64,000 bases of DNA from Thalassotalea crassostreae. GTDB lineage: Bacteria; Pseudomonadota; Gammaproteobacteria; Enterobacterales; Alteromonadaceae. The first letter of the stretch is position 1, and each line of letters starts with the position of its first letter. The notes under the pieces were generated by a model. It made no database searches. It was not told the DNA's origin and was given only the letters and a program-made list of their open reading frames with translations. This document shows positions 1 to 9,649 of the stretch, in pieces. A program made the translations under genes and the position numbers. The stretch is from positions 1,922,001 to 1,986,000 of the forward strand of contig NZ_CP017689.1 of NCBI RefSeq assembly GCF_001831495.1, given 5' to 3'.

Positions 1-1342
1 GCGCATTTTCAAAGCTTAAGAACATACCAAAGATACCAATAGAGCCAGTAATGGTATTTGGAGAAGCCCATATTTCGTTAGCTGAAGCTGAGATCCAGTA
101 ACCACCAGACGCCGCGTAGTTTGCCATTGAAGCAATTACAGGTTTACCTGACGCTTTGATTAACTCTACTTCTTGACGAATAATTTCTGATGCATAAGCG
201 CTTCCGCCACCGCTATCAACACGTAATACAACAGCTTTAACTTTGTCATCTAATCGAGCTTTGCGAAGTAGTTTAGCCGTTGAATCACCACCGATAGTGC
301 CCGGTGGTTGATGGCCGTTTAAGATATTACCTTTAGCAATAATCACTGCAACTTTGTCAGTCATTGGATTAACCATTGGGTAAGGGTTCTTAGTTGCCTT
401 TAAGTAAGCACTGAAGTCAATTTGGCTATAATGACTACCATTTTTAGATTTTCCTACTTCACCAATCATGGTCAAGCGGATTTCTTCACGAGTCTTGAGT
501 TCATCAACAAAACCATTGTCTAGAGCGTATTGGGCGAAACTGCCTTCTGCTTTTTCAAGTTTTGCTAAGAATCCTTGTGCTGTTTCATCAATTTGATCGG
601 TACTCAGGTTTCGGTTGGTAGAAACATCCTCTTTATAACTTGCCCATAACTGGTCTAGCCATGCTCGATTAGCAACTTTGGCAGGTTCAGACATATCATC
701 ACGAATAAATGGTTCTATGGCTGACTTATATGTACCAACTTTGAATATATGAGGCGTAACGTTTAGTTTCTCTAGTGCAGATTTGAAATAGGTACGGTAT
801 CTACCATAACCTTCAAGCATAACCGCGCCTTCTGGGTTGATCCATACTTTATCTGCGTAAGACGCTAAATAGAATTGATTTTGGTTAAAGTAATCACCGT
901 AGGCAAAGACCGGTTTTCCTGAGTCTTTGAAGCGATTAATGGCAGCACCAACTTCCTGTAAATGATGTAAGCCAGCACTTCTTAAGTTTTGCGGGTAAAT
1001 CACAAGCGCTTTGATATTTGAATCATCTTTAGCGTTGTTTAACGTATTAATAATATCAGCTAACAATATTTCAGGGTTTTCTTCTTCGCCGCCCAATGCT
1101 TCTTGCATTAATGCTTCTTGTGGGTCAACACGACGTTTTTGTTCAACAATATCACCTTTTAAGTCAAGGACTAATGCTGTGTTGACGGGAACTACTACTT
1201 GATCAGAATCATCAAATAATGCGCTAAAAATGAAGAACAGTAACCCAAAGAATATAAGGTTAACTATAATTTTTCTGGCGGTGTTTATAATTCGCCAAAG
1301 TTTAGAAAATACTTTTTTAATAACACTTGGTTTTTCAGACAT
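1..1342 (-). CDS. sppA: Signal peptide peptidase SppA (protease IV), 3' end cut by window edge
   Basis: Membrane-anchored serine protease that cleaves signal peptides left in the inner membrane. About 447 N-terminal codons are present; the C-terminal part lies beyond base 1. The start is the ATG at 1342, preceded by GAGGA. A short basic N-terminus and one hydrophobic anchor (about residues 24-42) come first. The catalytic dyad of the family is visible: the lysine in VGTYKSAIEPF (codon 725-727) and the serine in YAASGGYW (codon 107-109). The VLRVDSGGGSAYASE motif of the S49 fold is also intact. No operon partner is in the window; a DoxX-type gene is divergent. Confidence 0.95.
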   Translation of the reverse strand, partial: MSEKPSVIKKVFSKLWRIINTARKIIVNLIFFGLLFFIFSALFDDSDQVVVPVNTALVLDLKGDIVEQKRRVDPQEALMQEALGGEEENPEILLADIINTLNNAKDDSNIKALVIYPQNLRSAGLHHLQEVGAAINRFKDSGKPVFAYGDYFNQNQFYLASYADKVWINPEGAVMLEGYGRYRTYFKSALEKLNVTPHIFKVGTYKSAIEPFIRDDMSEPAKVANRAWLDQLWASYKEDVSTNRNLSTDQIDETAQGFLAKLEKAEGSFAQYALDNGFVDELKTREEIRLTMIGEVGKSKNGSHYSQIDFSAYLKATKNPYPMVNPMTDKVAVIIAKGNILNGHQPPGTIGGDSTAKLLRKARLDDKVKAVVLRVDSGGGSAYASEIIRQEVELIKASGKPVIASMANYAASGGYWISASANEIWASPNTITGSIGIFGMFLSFENA

Positions 1343-1530
1343 ATATCCTCACGTCTTTACTACTATCAGCTAAATAATACACAGCAATTGAGAAAAAAGC
1401 AGGGGTAATTGTTAAATATTAAAAATTATTTACAATTTAGTTGTTTATGGTCGGGATTCGATAAAATTCATTGAAAGAAATATTGAACTACAATGTTCTT
1501 ATAGATAACACCAATTTACACTGGAACTTT

Positions 1531-2232
1531 ATGAATATCATTAATGTATATAACAATACGATAGATAAATTGCTAACCCTTGATGCCATACCTGCTATTT
1601 TGCTGCGTTTGTTTTTAGCTCCGGTATTTATTATTGCTGGTTACAATAAAATGCAATTTGGTAATGATGAGCTAAATATTCTGCAACAGTTGTTTGCTGA
1701 TCCTAGTATTGTCAGTTGGTTTGGAAATAGTGAGTGGGGTCTTGGACTGCCGTTACCTGGTTTGCTTGCCAATTTAGCTGCGTGGACAGAGTTCTTTGGT
1801 GGCTGGTTGATATTAATTGGTCTTGCTACTCGATTAATGAGCATTCCATTAATGTTTACCATGATTATTGCAGCAACGTCCGTTCACCTAGAAAATGGCT
1901 GGTACGCAGTAACGCCAACTAATGCTGATACTAGCTCTGCTAAAGTGTTTTCATGGTTAGGCTTTGATAGCGCTGACAAGAGCCTTGAAAATAGTGAAGG
2001 GGCTGGTGTTAGATTAAATAAAATAAGAGAAATCGTCGAAGAGAATGGTAATCCTGATTGGCTTTATGAAAAAGGTAACGTGGTATTACTCAACAACGGT
2101 ATAGAATTCGCAGCAACGTATTTTATTATGTTGATGGCATTATTCTTTATTGGGGCTGGTAGGTACGTAAGTTTGGATTACTGGCTGTTTAAGCGTGAAA
2201 AAGATCCTAATAAGATACAAGATATGGAATAA
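1531..2232 (+). CDS. DoxX family integral membrane protein (HvfX-like)
   Basis: DoxX-type protein with four hydrophobic segments. The first carries the typical LLRLFLAPVFIIAGYNK stretch, followed by a WTEFFGGWLILIGLATR helix as in HvfX-type members. A non-hydrophobic insert (about residues 125-185) separates helices three and four. The frame is open from a TTG at 1471, but the ATG at 1531 is preferred: a GGAA sits seven bases upstream and homologues begin close to the first helix. That gives 233 residues. HvfX proteins usually sit with HvfA/B/C genes, but none is here, so the gene stands alone. Family assignment is firm; the reaction is unknown. Confidence 0.8.
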   Translation: MNIINVYNNTIDKLLTLDAIPAILLRLFLAPVFIIAGYNKMQFGNDELNILQQLFADPSIVSWFGNSEWGLGLPLPGLLANLAAWTEFFGGWLILIGLATRLMSIPLMFTMIIAATSVHLENGWYAVTPTNADTSSAKVFSWLGFDSADKSLENSEGAGVRLNKIREIVEENGNPDWLYEKGNVVLLNNGIEFAATYFIMLMALFFIGAGRYVSLDYWLFKREKDPNKIQDME

Positions 2233-2248
2233 ATAATAAATTAATTGA

Positions 2249-2277
2249 AAAGCCTGATTATTATCAGGCTTTTTTTA
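2249..2277 (+). terminator. Rho-independent terminator after the DoxX gene
   Basis: A 9-bp inverted repeat (AAGCCTGAT / ATCAGGCTT) with a TATT loop is followed by a T run, 17 bases after the DoxX stop codon. Confidence 0.85.
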
Positions 2278-2393
2278 TATTAGGCTATTGCCACTTTTAC
2301 ATTTATGGTATTTTCAATGCTCGTTGTTTTTAACAGTACTTTAAACATAACTATAAACATAACTAAAAGCACCTTAAGTCGAATATATTATCC

Positions 2394-2945
2394 ATGACAA
2401 ATATTGAATTTCTTTTAAACAGACAATCGAATGGCTTTCTACAATTACCTAGCCCAAATTCCGATGAACTAAATAACATATTACAATCAGGTGTTGCAGC
2501 GCCAGACCATGCGAATTTAAATCCTTATGAATTTATCGTGGTACAAGGTAGCGGTTTAGATACATTAACTGATTTCTATGTTGAATCGATAAGTGCGACT
2601 ACTGATGATGACTTTAAACTAGAGAAAGCGAAAAAAATGGCATATCGTGCCCCGATCACCATTATTGTTGCGACAAACTATAAAGAACATCCTAAAGTGC
2701 CAAAGCATGAGCAGATGATCACTGCCGGTTGTGCGGTTCAAGCAATGCAAATGGCGGCTGTTGCCCAAGGTTACCAGGCAATGTGGCGAACAGGCGACAT
2801 TACTGAAAGTAGTATAATGAAAAGTAGGTTGGGTATTTCAGAAGGCAATGATATTGTCGGTTTCTTATATGTTGGTAGCGCCAGCAAAGTTTTACCGCAA
2901 AAACCTAGAAAACCAGCAAATAACTTTGTTCGTTATTTAAAGTAG
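2394..2945 (+). CDS. NAD(P)H nitroreductase, YdjA-like
   Basis: 183-residue flavoprotein of the nitroreductase superfamily and close in length to E. coli YdjA (183). It begins with the family's short helix and an FMN-site RQS motif (residues 10-12). The VAAPDHANLNPYEFIVV segment matches the S/A-P-(S/D)-x-x-N-x-x-P-W/Y signature. AVQAMQMAAVAQGYQAMWRTG forms the dimer and flavin-contact helix, and the C-terminal RKPANNFVRY tail is typical. Such enzymes are FMN-dependent homodimers in the cytoplasm; the natural substrate is not known. No promoter was identified; an SGNH hydrolase follows after 41 bases and may be co-transcribed. Confidence 0.85.
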   Translation: MTNIEFLLNRQSNGFLQLPSPNSDELNNILQSGVAAPDHANLNPYEFIVVQGSGLDTLTDFYVESISATTDDDFKLEKAKKMAYRAPITIIVATNYKEHPKVPKHEQMITAGCAVQAMQMAAVAQGYQAMWRTGDITESSIMKSRLGISEGNDIVGFLYVGSASKVLPQKPRKPANNFVRYLK

Positions 2946-2986
2946 GCCTCATATCATTTCGATAATCATTCAAGTGGTAGCGTTCA

Positions 2987-3763
2987 ATGGATAGACTTTT
3001 ACTTGTACTGTTTTCACCGTTAATATTCTGGCAAGCTAAAAAACTCAGAAAAACTGCAACACGATTATCTGAGCCTGCAGGGGAAAGACAGGGGATTCGT
3101 GGTGATGGCGATGAACTTTCACTATTTATTATTGGTGATTCAGCCGCTGCTGGTGTGGGGGTAACAACTCAAGACCAGGCATTAAGTGGGCAGTTAGTAA
3201 AACAGTTGGCTAGTAAATATAAAGTACGATGGAAGTTACATGCGAAAAATGGGGCTAATACATCAAATACAATAGACAGCTTAGTTAAATTAGCAGAGAA
3301 AACTATAGCCACAGATGGTATTGAATATACTGCTAGGAAAAGTGAGGAAACAGGTTCTAACCAGTTTGATGTTGCTTTGATCTCCCTTGGCGTCAATGAC
3401 GTAACGTCTTTTATTTCTAAACGAACATGGAAAGTACAACTCGAACATTTAGTGAATTTGTTAAAAGATAGATTTGGTTGTAAGCACATAATCTTTAGTG
3501 CGTTACCGCCTATGGGCTCATTTCCATTGCTGCCACAACCATTGCGGGCTGTGATGGGCTTTAGGGCAAGGATGTTCAATACGGTAATGGAAAAGTATTG
3601 TGAGCAACTCAATATTAGTAACAGTATTAGTTATTTAGATTTTGCTAAGACAAAAAAACTAAATCTAGAAGATATTGCCAGTGATGGTTTCCATCCATCA
3701 AAGTCAACCTATGGGTATTGGGCAGAACGTGCAGCACAAATAATCATAGAAAAATCTTGTTAA
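2987..3763 (+). CDS. SGNH/GDSL-type esterase or acyl hydrolase
   Basis: 258-residue hydrolase of the SGNH fold. Block I is IIGDSAAAGVGV with the nucleophile at Ser52; the glycine and asparagine blocks are NGANTSN and SLGVNDVT; block V is DGFHPS, supplying the Asp-His pair near the C-terminus. The hydrophobic N-terminus (residues 3-16) suggests a membrane anchor or an uncleaved signal. The Shine-Dalgarno sequence is weak. Substrate (lipid, acetylated sugar or other ester) cannot be told from the sequence. It may share a transcript with the nitroreductase upstream, but nothing ties the two functions together. Confidence 0.85.
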   Translation: MDRLLLVLFSPLIFWQAKKLRKTATRLSEPAGERQGIRGDGDELSLFIIGDSAAAGVGVTTQDQALSGQLVKQLASKYKVRWKLHAKNGANTSNTIDSLVKLAEKTIATDGIEYTARKSEETGSNQFDVALISLGVNDVTSFISKRTWKVQLEHLVNLLKDRFGCKHIIFSALPPMGSFPLLPQPLRAVMGFRARMFNTVMEKYCEQLNISNSISYLDFAKTKKLNLEDIASDGFHPSKSTYGYWAERAAQIIIEKSC

Positions 3764-3850
3764 TACTGAAAGAAAACACTTTAGTATCTGCACCGACTCT
3801 GGTAAAAATAGAACCTCCGAATAAAAACTAAAACAATCAAGGATCTAATC

Positions 3851-4081
3851 ATGGAATGGGGTTTTATTTCAGCCAGTCTTATCAATCTTATAATTAACTT
3901 AAGCTATACAATTGTAGCGCTATTTATTGCAGTAATGGCACTGTTAGCAATCGATAAAAAGTTACTAAAAGGTGTCGATATCCAAAAAGAGTTAAAAGCC
4001 AATAATGTTTCTGTCGCAATATTTGCTTCGTCTATTCTTATATTTGTCGCGCTAATTATCTGCTTTGGAATGAAAGCATAA
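3851..4081 (+). CDS. DUF350 family small membrane protein
   Basis: 76-residue protein with two hydrophobic segments (about residues 12-32 and 53-73), matching the layout of a DUF350 (YjfL-type) unit. The middle loop carries the charged LLKGVDIQKEL stretch usual in this family. An AAGGA lies just upstream of the ATG. The stop codon is one base from the start of the next gene, so translation of the two is probably coupled. Function of DUF350 proteins is unknown. Confidence 0.7.
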   Translation: MEWGFISASLINLIINLSYTIVALFIAVMALLAIDKKLLKGVDIQKELKANNVSVAIFASSILIFVALIICFGMKA

Positions 4082-4082
4082 T

Positions 4083-4895
4083 ATGCGTTACGTAGTGATT
4101 TTTATTGTTGCGATAGTCATTATAAGCTCTTTAGATAAACCCAAACGACAAAGTAAATTCGATCAGCAAATGCTTGAAATGGCGCAAAATGCCAGTGATC
4201 GATTACCAAGGCAACAGCGTCTGTCAGAATATCAAAAAGGTAATGTTATATTTACCATTGATTCTAGGCATCTATCAGAACAAACGATACAAGATCAGAT
4301 AAATCGTTTCTATCCAGTGCAAAAATATTCAAATATGTTTTTGTGGAAAGATAGCGGGGGTAACTATGCGACGGCAACGGCTAATGGATTGGACTTCAAC
4401 CATCATTTTGTCAACAGCTACTTAGTTGGTATTCATCCATTTAAGGTTGAAAATCCATGGTTACCTTTGTACCTGTTGTCTAAACGTAAAACTTATCAAT
4501 TCGATAAAGATCAGTATGGTTATGAAGAAATGTGGCAAAATTCTGCTCAGGCTTTTGAATTTCCAAGAGGTGATTGCGAAGATCATGCTTTAGCATTAGC
4601 AGATTGGCTAATATCCGAAGGTATCGATGCGCGTGTCGCTATTGGGGATTATAAAGACTCGGGTCATGCCTGGGTTGTCGCTAAATACAATGATGAAATG
4701 TACTTACTAGAGGCTACAAGTAAACGAGTTGGTAAATCATGGAGTCATTATCCATTAGCGAGTCTTAGTAAACATTACAAGCCTACATATATGTTTAACC
4801 GTACTGAGTTTTGGCAAAATACAGCAAGCTCAACAACAAAAGACTATTTAGGTTCTCATTGGGTAAAACGTTCTCGTTTTGAGAATAAACGCTAA
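4083..4895 (+). CDS. Membrane-anchored transglutaminase-like cysteine peptidase
   Basis: 270 residues. The first 16 are hydrophobic and look like a signal anchor, which would put the rest in the periplasm. A transglutaminase-like core shows all three catalytic positions: Cys165 in PRGDCEDHALAL, His195 in SGHAWVVA and an acidic residue at Glu210 in YLLEATSK. Proteins of this fold in bacteria are usually proteases or amidases rather than cross-linking enzymes. The gene starts one base after the DUF350 stop and is followed after 40 bases by a small membrane protein, so the three probably form one operon. Substrate unknown. Confidence 0.75.
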   Translation: MRYVVIFIVAIVIISSLDKPKRQSKFDQQMLEMAQNASDRLPRQQRLSEYQKGNVIFTIDSRHLSEQTIQDQINRFYPVQKYSNMFLWKDSGGNYATATANGLDFNHHFVNSYLVGIHPFKVENPWLPLYLLSKRKTYQFDKDQYGYEEMWQNSAQAFEFPRGDCEDHALALADWLISEGIDARVAIGDYKDSGHAWVVAKYNDEMYLLEATSKRVGKSWSHYPLASLSKHYKPTYMFNRTEFWQNTASSTTKDYLGSHWVKRSRFENKR

Positions 4896-4935
4896 ACAAT
4901 AATCAATGGAATGACTATAAAGGTAAATTCTGAAA

Positions 4936-5388
4936 ATGGATGTTATAGAGTTTGAACAAAGGCGCTTTCAATTCTTTTTTGTACATGCAATTGAACTGTT
5001 AAGTCAACTGATATGGATAATAATTCCTGCCATTTTATTCAATTTAGGCTCTGATTCAAACAGCGATTTTGGTGTCGGTTTGATTATTATATTGACGATT
5101 GCAGTTTTCGTAATACAAGTGGTTTATCATCACTTATCGAAAACGCCAATGACACGGATCAAGATTGATAGTGTAGGGCTTGAAATTAACGCTCAAGATA
5201 GAATTCAAAAACTTGAATGGGAACACTTTAGTCACTATAAGATAGGGCGATTCTTTCCTTATAATGTTGTTCTGTCGCAGTTAATTGGAGCAAAAGTTCG
5301 GTTTAATTATTTTGCTTTTTCAGCAAGCCAAAGAAGAGTTATTTTTGAGCGTATTGAAGAGATGTTTCAACGTAAGCTAAAGCAATAA
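4936..5388 (+). CDS. Unknown membrane protein with a C-terminal YcxB-like region
   Basis: 150-residue protein with two hydrophobic helices (about residues 17-37 and 48-68), then a soluble tail with the pattern IKIDSVGLEI ... LEWEHFSHYKI, a small beta-rich domain reminiscent of YcxB/PH-like tails. That likeness is weak and is an inference only. The gene is third in a run after DUF350 and the transglutaminase-like protein and shares their terminator. Confidence 0.6.
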   Translation: MDVIEFEQRRFQFFFVHAIELLSQLIWIIIPAILFNLGSDSNSDFGVGLIIILTIAVFVIQVVYHHLSKTPMTRIKIDSVGLEINAQDRIQKLEWEHFSHYKIGRFFPYNVVLSQLIGAKVRFNYFAFSASQRRVIFERIEEMFQRKLKQ

Positions 5389-5409
5389 TTTGTTGGTTTT
5401 AAAGATAAT

Positions 5410-5436
5410 AAAAAAGGCGCATATTGCACCTTTTTT
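5410..5436. terminator. Bidirectional terminator between converging genes
   Basis: GGCGCA / TGCACC stem flanked by an A run on one side and a T run on the other. On the minus strand the single mismatch becomes a G-U pair, so it suits asnS best; it also lies just past the plus-strand trio. Confidence 0.8.
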
Positions 5437-5456
5437 GTTACTGTTATAACGAGTGA

Positions 5457-6857
5457 TTAATAATCAGCGTTATTCGGTGTACGTGGGAATGGAATAACGT
5501 CACGAACATTTCCCATACCAGTAGCGTAAGCAACTAAACGTTCAAAACCTAGACCAAATCCAGCATGAGGAACTGTACCGTAACGACGTAAATCACGGTA
5601 CCAGCTGTAATCTTCTTTATCTAAGCCCATTTCTTCAAGACGCATATCTAATACATCTAAACGTTCTTCACGTTGTGCACCACCGATGATTTCACCAATA
5701 CCTGGTGCTAATACATCCATTGCTGCAACTGTTTTTCCGTCTTCATTTAATCGCATGTAGAATGCTTTAATGTCTTTCGGGTAGTTCATTAAAACTAATG
5801 GACCCTTAACATGTTCTTCCGCAAGGTAACGTTCGTGCTCAGAATTTAAATCCACGCCCCATTCAACCTTGTTTTCAAATTTCTTGCCACTGTTAAGCAG
5901 GATATGAATCGCGTCAGTATAATCCATACGAACGAAGTCAGATTCAACTACAGAAGTTAAACGATCAATAACGGTTTTATCAACACGTTGTTGGAAAAAT
6001 GCCATATCGTCTGGACGTTCTTCTAAAACTGCTTTGAATACGTAACGTAACATCTCTTCTGCAAGCGTCGCGGCGTCACCTAAATCAGCAAACGCGATTT
6101 CAGGCTCCATCATCCAAAACTCTGCTAAATGACGAGAAGTATTTGAATTTTCAGCACGGAAAGTAGGGCCGAAGGTGTAAACCTTTGACATCGCACAGGC
6201 AAGCGTCTCAGCATTCAATTGACCAGATACGGTTAAAAAGGTTTCTTTGCCGAAGAAGTCTTGAGCGAAATCGACCGCACCTTTGTCATCACGCGGTAAG
6301 TTTTCTAAATCGAGTGTACTTACTCGGAACATTTCACCAGCACCTTCAGTATCAGAACCGGTAATTAGCGGTGTACTGATCCAAAAATAACCTTTTTCAT
6401 GCATAAAGCGATGAATAGCTTGAGCTAAACAGTTACGTACACGAGTTACCGCGCCGCCAATGTTTGTACGGTTACGTAGGTGAGCTTGCTCTCGTAAAAA
6501 CTCGATTGAATGACGTTTTGCTGCCATTGGGTAAGTATCTGGGTCTTCAACAAAGCCTAGTACTTCAACATTGGTCGCTTGGATTTCAAACGATTGTCCT
6601 TTACCCATTGACTCTACTAGCGTGCCTGTAACTGCAACAGAACACCCGGTAGTTAATTTTAATACTTCTTCTTCGTAATTATTTAACTCATTAGGTACAA
6701 CTGCTTGGATAGGATCGAAACACGAACCATCATGAATGGCTAAGAAAGAAATACCGGCTTTAGAATCGCGGCGGGTTCTGATCCAACCCTTTACTGTAAC
6801 TGTTTCACCAACAGCTGATTTGCCTGCTAGGACATCAGTAATAGAAGCAACTGACAT
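5457..6857 (-). CDS. asnS: Asparagine--tRNA ligase
   Basis: Class II aminoacyl-tRNA synthetase that charges tRNA-Asn. The 466 residues equal the E. coli enzyme in length and follow it closely throughout. The N-terminal OB-fold anticodon-binding domain (about residues 1-100, with [15 protein letters not shown]) is followed by the catalytic domain with motif 2 ([18 protein letters not shown]) and motif 3 ([12 protein letters not shown]). The start is placed at 6857 because GAGG lies six bases upstream; the in-frame ATG four codons earlier sits inside that ribosome-binding site. It is a single-gene unit with a long AT-rich leader. Confidence 0.98.
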   Translation of the reverse strand: MSVASITDVLAGKSAVGETVTVKGWIRTRRDSKAGISFLAIHDGSCFDPIQAVVPNELNNYEEEVLKLTTGCSVAVTGTLVESMGKGQSFEIQATNVEVLGFVEDPDTYPMAAKRHSIEFLREQAHLRNRTNIGGAVTRVRNCLAQAIHRFMHEKGYFWISTPLITGSDTEGAGEMFRVSTLDLENLPRDDKGAVDFAQDFFGKETFLTVSGQLNAETLACAMSKVYTFGPTFRAENSNTSRHLAEFWMMEPEIAFADLGDAATLAEEMLRYVFKAVLEERPDDMAFFQQRVDKTVIDRLTSVVESDFVRMDYTDAIHILLNSGKKFENKVEWGVDLNSEHERYLAEEHVKGPLVLMNYPKDIKAFYMRLNEDGKTVAAMDVLAPGIGEIIGGAQREERLDVLDMRLEEMGLDKEDYSWYRDLRRYGTVPHAGFGLGFERLVAYATGMGNVRDVIPFPRTPNNADY

Positions 6858-7132
6858 TATAGACCTCATTAAATAATTATTTAGTTATTGCTTGGTAATA
6901 TCGAGGCAGATTTTTGCTCTTATTAGCAAGCGTAAATTTGTAAAGGTAGTAGTTTACCTTTGCCATAGACAGACTCAAGTAATAACTGCAAATAAACACA
7001 AATTTTTGTTTATTTTTGTCAATTTTTAACGAGAAACGAACAAACTTGGTGTTTTGCTCGTTTGTTAGGCAGTTTTTTAGCCTCAATTTTAGGATTTAGC
7101 TTTTAGCATCTAGCCTTTTGACTTGAGTCGAA

Positions 7133-8434
7133 CTAGTAATTAAAAACTGAGTCGTCATCTACCACATCAACAATCGCTTTACAGAGAGTTTTCAGCTCTG
7201 TCTCAGAGATAACAAATGGTGGCATAACATAAATTAGCTTTCCAAATGGACGAACCCAAACACCACGTTTAATGAATTGTTTTTGGATCTCTGCCATATT
7301 CACTGAAGTTTTTGCTTCAACCACGCCAATTGCGCCAAGTATTCTGACGTCATTAACATTTCGGTGATCGGACAGCTCTAACAGTTCGTCATTAAGGATC
7401 GTTTCAATGTTTTGAACTTGTTGCTGCCAGTTATTATCTTCAAGTAGTTTAAGACTCGCGTTTGCAGCGGCACAGGCTAGGGGATTACCCATAAACGTTG
7501 GTCCATGCATGAATACGCCAGCGTCACCTTTACTGATGGTTTCAGCTACCTCGGTTGTACACAATGTTGCCGCTAATGTCATATAACCGCCGGTAAGCGC
7601 TTTTCCTAAACATAGAATATCGGGGCTAATACCCGCGTGTTCACAGGCAAACAATTTACCGCTTCGCCCAAATCCAGTCGCTATTTCGTCTGCAATCAAC
7701 AGTACATTATATTGATCACAAAGTTGTCGACACGCTTTGAGAAATTCTGGGTGATAAAAACGCATTCCACCAGCCCCTTGTACAACAGGCTCAAGTATTA
7801 GGGCTGCTATATTATGATGGTTTTTCTCAAGTTGATGTGAAATAGACTCTAGGTCACTTTTATCAAAGGCATCGTTAAACGTTGATTTTGGCGCATCAGC
7901 AAAATAGTTTTCAGCCATAAAACCAGTAAATAGTTGATGCATCCCATTTACAGGATCGCAAACAGACATGGCTGCAAACGTATCACCATGGTAGCCATTT
8001 CTAATCGTTAAGAACTTGTTTTTATTCACATTACCTAGTGAATGTTGGTATTGAATAGCCATTTTCAACGCGACTTCGACAGCTACAGAACCACTATCCG
8101 CAAGAAACACCTTATCTAAACCTTGAGGCGTAATATCAATTAATTTCTTACTTAGGTTTACTGCCGGCTCATGGGTTAAACCACCAAACATAACGTGTGA
8201 AAATTTGTCGACTTGTTCTTTAATAGCCTGGTTTAATACATCATTATTGTAGCCATGTACCACTGACCACCATGAAGACATACCATCGATAACTTGTTCG
8301 CCATCACCTAACGTGAGTTTTACGCCGTTAGCGTGAGTGACTATGTAAGACGGTAAAGGGTTGGTCATTGAGGTATATGGATGCCAAATGTGGTTTTGGT
8401 CATATTCTAAAATATCTGTATGTTTTTTAACCAT
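7133..8434 (-). CDS. bioA: Adenosylmethionine-8-amino-7-oxononanoate aminotransferase
   Basis: PLP enzyme of biotin synthesis that uses S-adenosylmethionine as amino donor to make 7,8-diaminopelargonate. 433 residues, the usual BioA length. Visible are the N-terminal HIWHPYTSM motif with the substrate-site tryptophan and tyrosine, MSSWWSVVHGYN, the cofactor-pocket LIADEIATGFGR, and the PLP lysine in LCLGKALTGGYM. It is transcribed divergently from bioBFCD across 121 bp, the arrangement seen in E. coli. No clear BirA operator was found in that gap. Confidence 0.97.
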   Translation of the reverse strand: MVKKHTDILEYDQNHIWHPYTSMTNPLPSYIVTHANGVKLTLGDGEQVIDGMSSWWSVVHGYNNDVLNQAIKEQVDKFSHVMFGGLTHEPAVNLSKKLIDITPQGLDKVFLADSGSVAVEVALKMAIQYQHSLGNVNKNKFLTIRNGYHGDTFAAMSVCDPVNGMHQLFTGFMAENYFADAPKSTFNDAFDKSDLESISHQLEKNHHNIAALILEPVVQGAGGMRFYHPEFLKACRQLCDQYNVLLIADEIATGFGRSGKLFACEHAGISPDILCLGKALTGGYMTLAATLCTTEVAETISKGDAGVFMHGPTFMGNPLACAAANASLKLLEDNNWQQQVQNIETILNDELLELSDHRNVNDVRILGAIGVVEAKTSVNMAEIQKQFIKRGVWVRPFGKLIYVMPPFVISETELKTLCKAIVDVVDDDSVFNY

Positions 8435-8460
8435 AGGTAAACAAATGCACTTTTAATTAG

Positions 8461-8488
8461 TTGACAGAGTGTGTAAGCTGGCTAGACT
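8461..8488 (+). promoter_or_regulatory. Possible sigma-70 promoter for bioBFCD
   Basis: A perfect TTGACA -35 box is followed after 16 bases by TAGACT (4 of 6 matches to the -10 consensus). It lies 68 bases ahead of the bioB start in the bioA-bioB gap. Called from sequence match alone. Confidence 0.4.
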
Positions 8489-8555
8489 ACCGCTTAATGA
8501 AAAATCTTGCAATATGGCAAGCCAATATAACAAATAAGTACAAACGAGAAACTCT

Positions 8556-9617
8556 ATGACAACTTTAGGCCAAATTCGCCATAACTGGACTATTCCAGAA
8601 GTAAATGCGCTTTTTGAATTACCATTTAATGACTTAATGTTTAAAGCACAAACTGTGCATCGTGAAAACTTTAACCCGAACGAAGTGCAAGTAAGTACCT
8701 TATTGTCAATCAAAACAGGTGCTTGTCCGGAAGATTGTAAGTATTGTTCACAAAGTGCTCGTTACAGTACTGATGTTGAAAAAGAAAAATTAATGGAAGT
8801 TGAAAACGTGTTAGAGGCGGCAAAAATTGCTAAAGCCCAGGGTTCAACACGTTTTTGTATGGGTGCTGGTTGGAGAAATCCAAAAGCACGTGATATGCCA
8901 CACATTGTAAAAATGGTTGAAGGTGTAAGAGAGTTAGGCTTAGAAACGTGTATGACGCTTGGTATGCTTGATGAAGAACAAGCGAATACACTAAGTGATG
9001 CCGGCCTAGATTATTACAACCACAACCTTGATACGTCTCCAGAACACTATAATTCAATTATTACTACTCGTAGTTATCAGGATCGATTAGATACCTTAAC
9101 TAACGTGCGAAGCGCAGGTATGAAGGTTTGTAGCGGCGGTATTATGGGCTTAGGTGAAAAAGCAACGGACCGTTCATCGTTTCTTGCTCAGTTAGCTAAT
9201 CTCGATAAGCACCCAGAGAGTGTTCCAATTAACATGCTTGTTAAAATCGAAGGCACACCATTAGCTGACGTTGACGATCTTGAACATTTTGACTTTATTC
9301 GTTGTATCGCTGTTGCCCGTATCATGATGCCTAAATCACATGTACGTTTATCTGCTGGTCGTGACGCGATGAATGAACAAATGCAGGCGATGTGTTTCTT
9401 AGCCGGAGCTAACTCAATCTTCTACGGCTGTAAATTACTTACCACGGATAACCCAGAAGCTGATGCAGACATGATGTTGTTCAAAAAATTGGGTATCAAT
9501 ACCGAACGTATTCGTGCCCGCACAGAAGAACAAGCTGCAAGCGAAGAACAAGAAATTCGTACTGCTATCGTCAATAAAGAAAACGAAGAGTTGTTTTACG
9601 ACGCCAGTGCGCAATAA
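8556..9617 (+). CDS. bioB: Biotin synthase
   Basis: Radical SAM enzyme that inserts sulfur into dethiobiotin. The [4Fe-4S] site is the CxxxCxxC in [14 protein letters not shown]. Further BioB marks are GAGWRNP, the YYNHNLDT strand and the late RLSAGRD motif whose arginine contacts the [2Fe-2S] sulfur donor. 353 residues, slightly longer than the E. coli protein (346). First gene of the bioBFCD run; bioF starts 32 bases after its stop. Confidence 0.98.
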   Translation: MTTLGQIRHNWTIPEVNALFELPFNDLMFKAQTVHRENFNPNEVQVSTLLSIKTGACPEDCKYCSQSARYSTDVEKEKLMEVENVLEAAKIAKAQGSTRFCMGAGWRNPKARDMPHIVKMVEGVRELGLETCMTLGMLDEEQANTLSDAGLDYYNHNLDTSPEHYNSIITTRSYQDRLDTLTNVRSAGMKVCSGGIMGLGEKATDRSSFLAQLANLDKHPESVPINMLVKIEGTPLADVDDLEHFDFIRCIAVARIMMPKSHVRLSAGRDAMNEQMQAMCFLAGANSIFYGCKLLTTDNPEADADMMLFKKLGINTERIRARTEEQAASEEQEIRTAIVNKENEELFYDASAQ

Positions 9618-9649
9618 GCTTGTTGGTTTAAACAGTAAGTATTCAATAA

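Noticed and set aside
6877..7086. 69-codon minus-strand frame between bioA and asnS
   Set aside because: No family likeness, composition of AT-rich leader DNA, and it occupies the space needed for the asnS promoter.
8435..8555. BirA operator between bioA and bioB
   Set aside because: A half-site-like TTGTTTACC lies at the bioA start on the minus strand, but the required inverted partner 14-16 bases away is missing.
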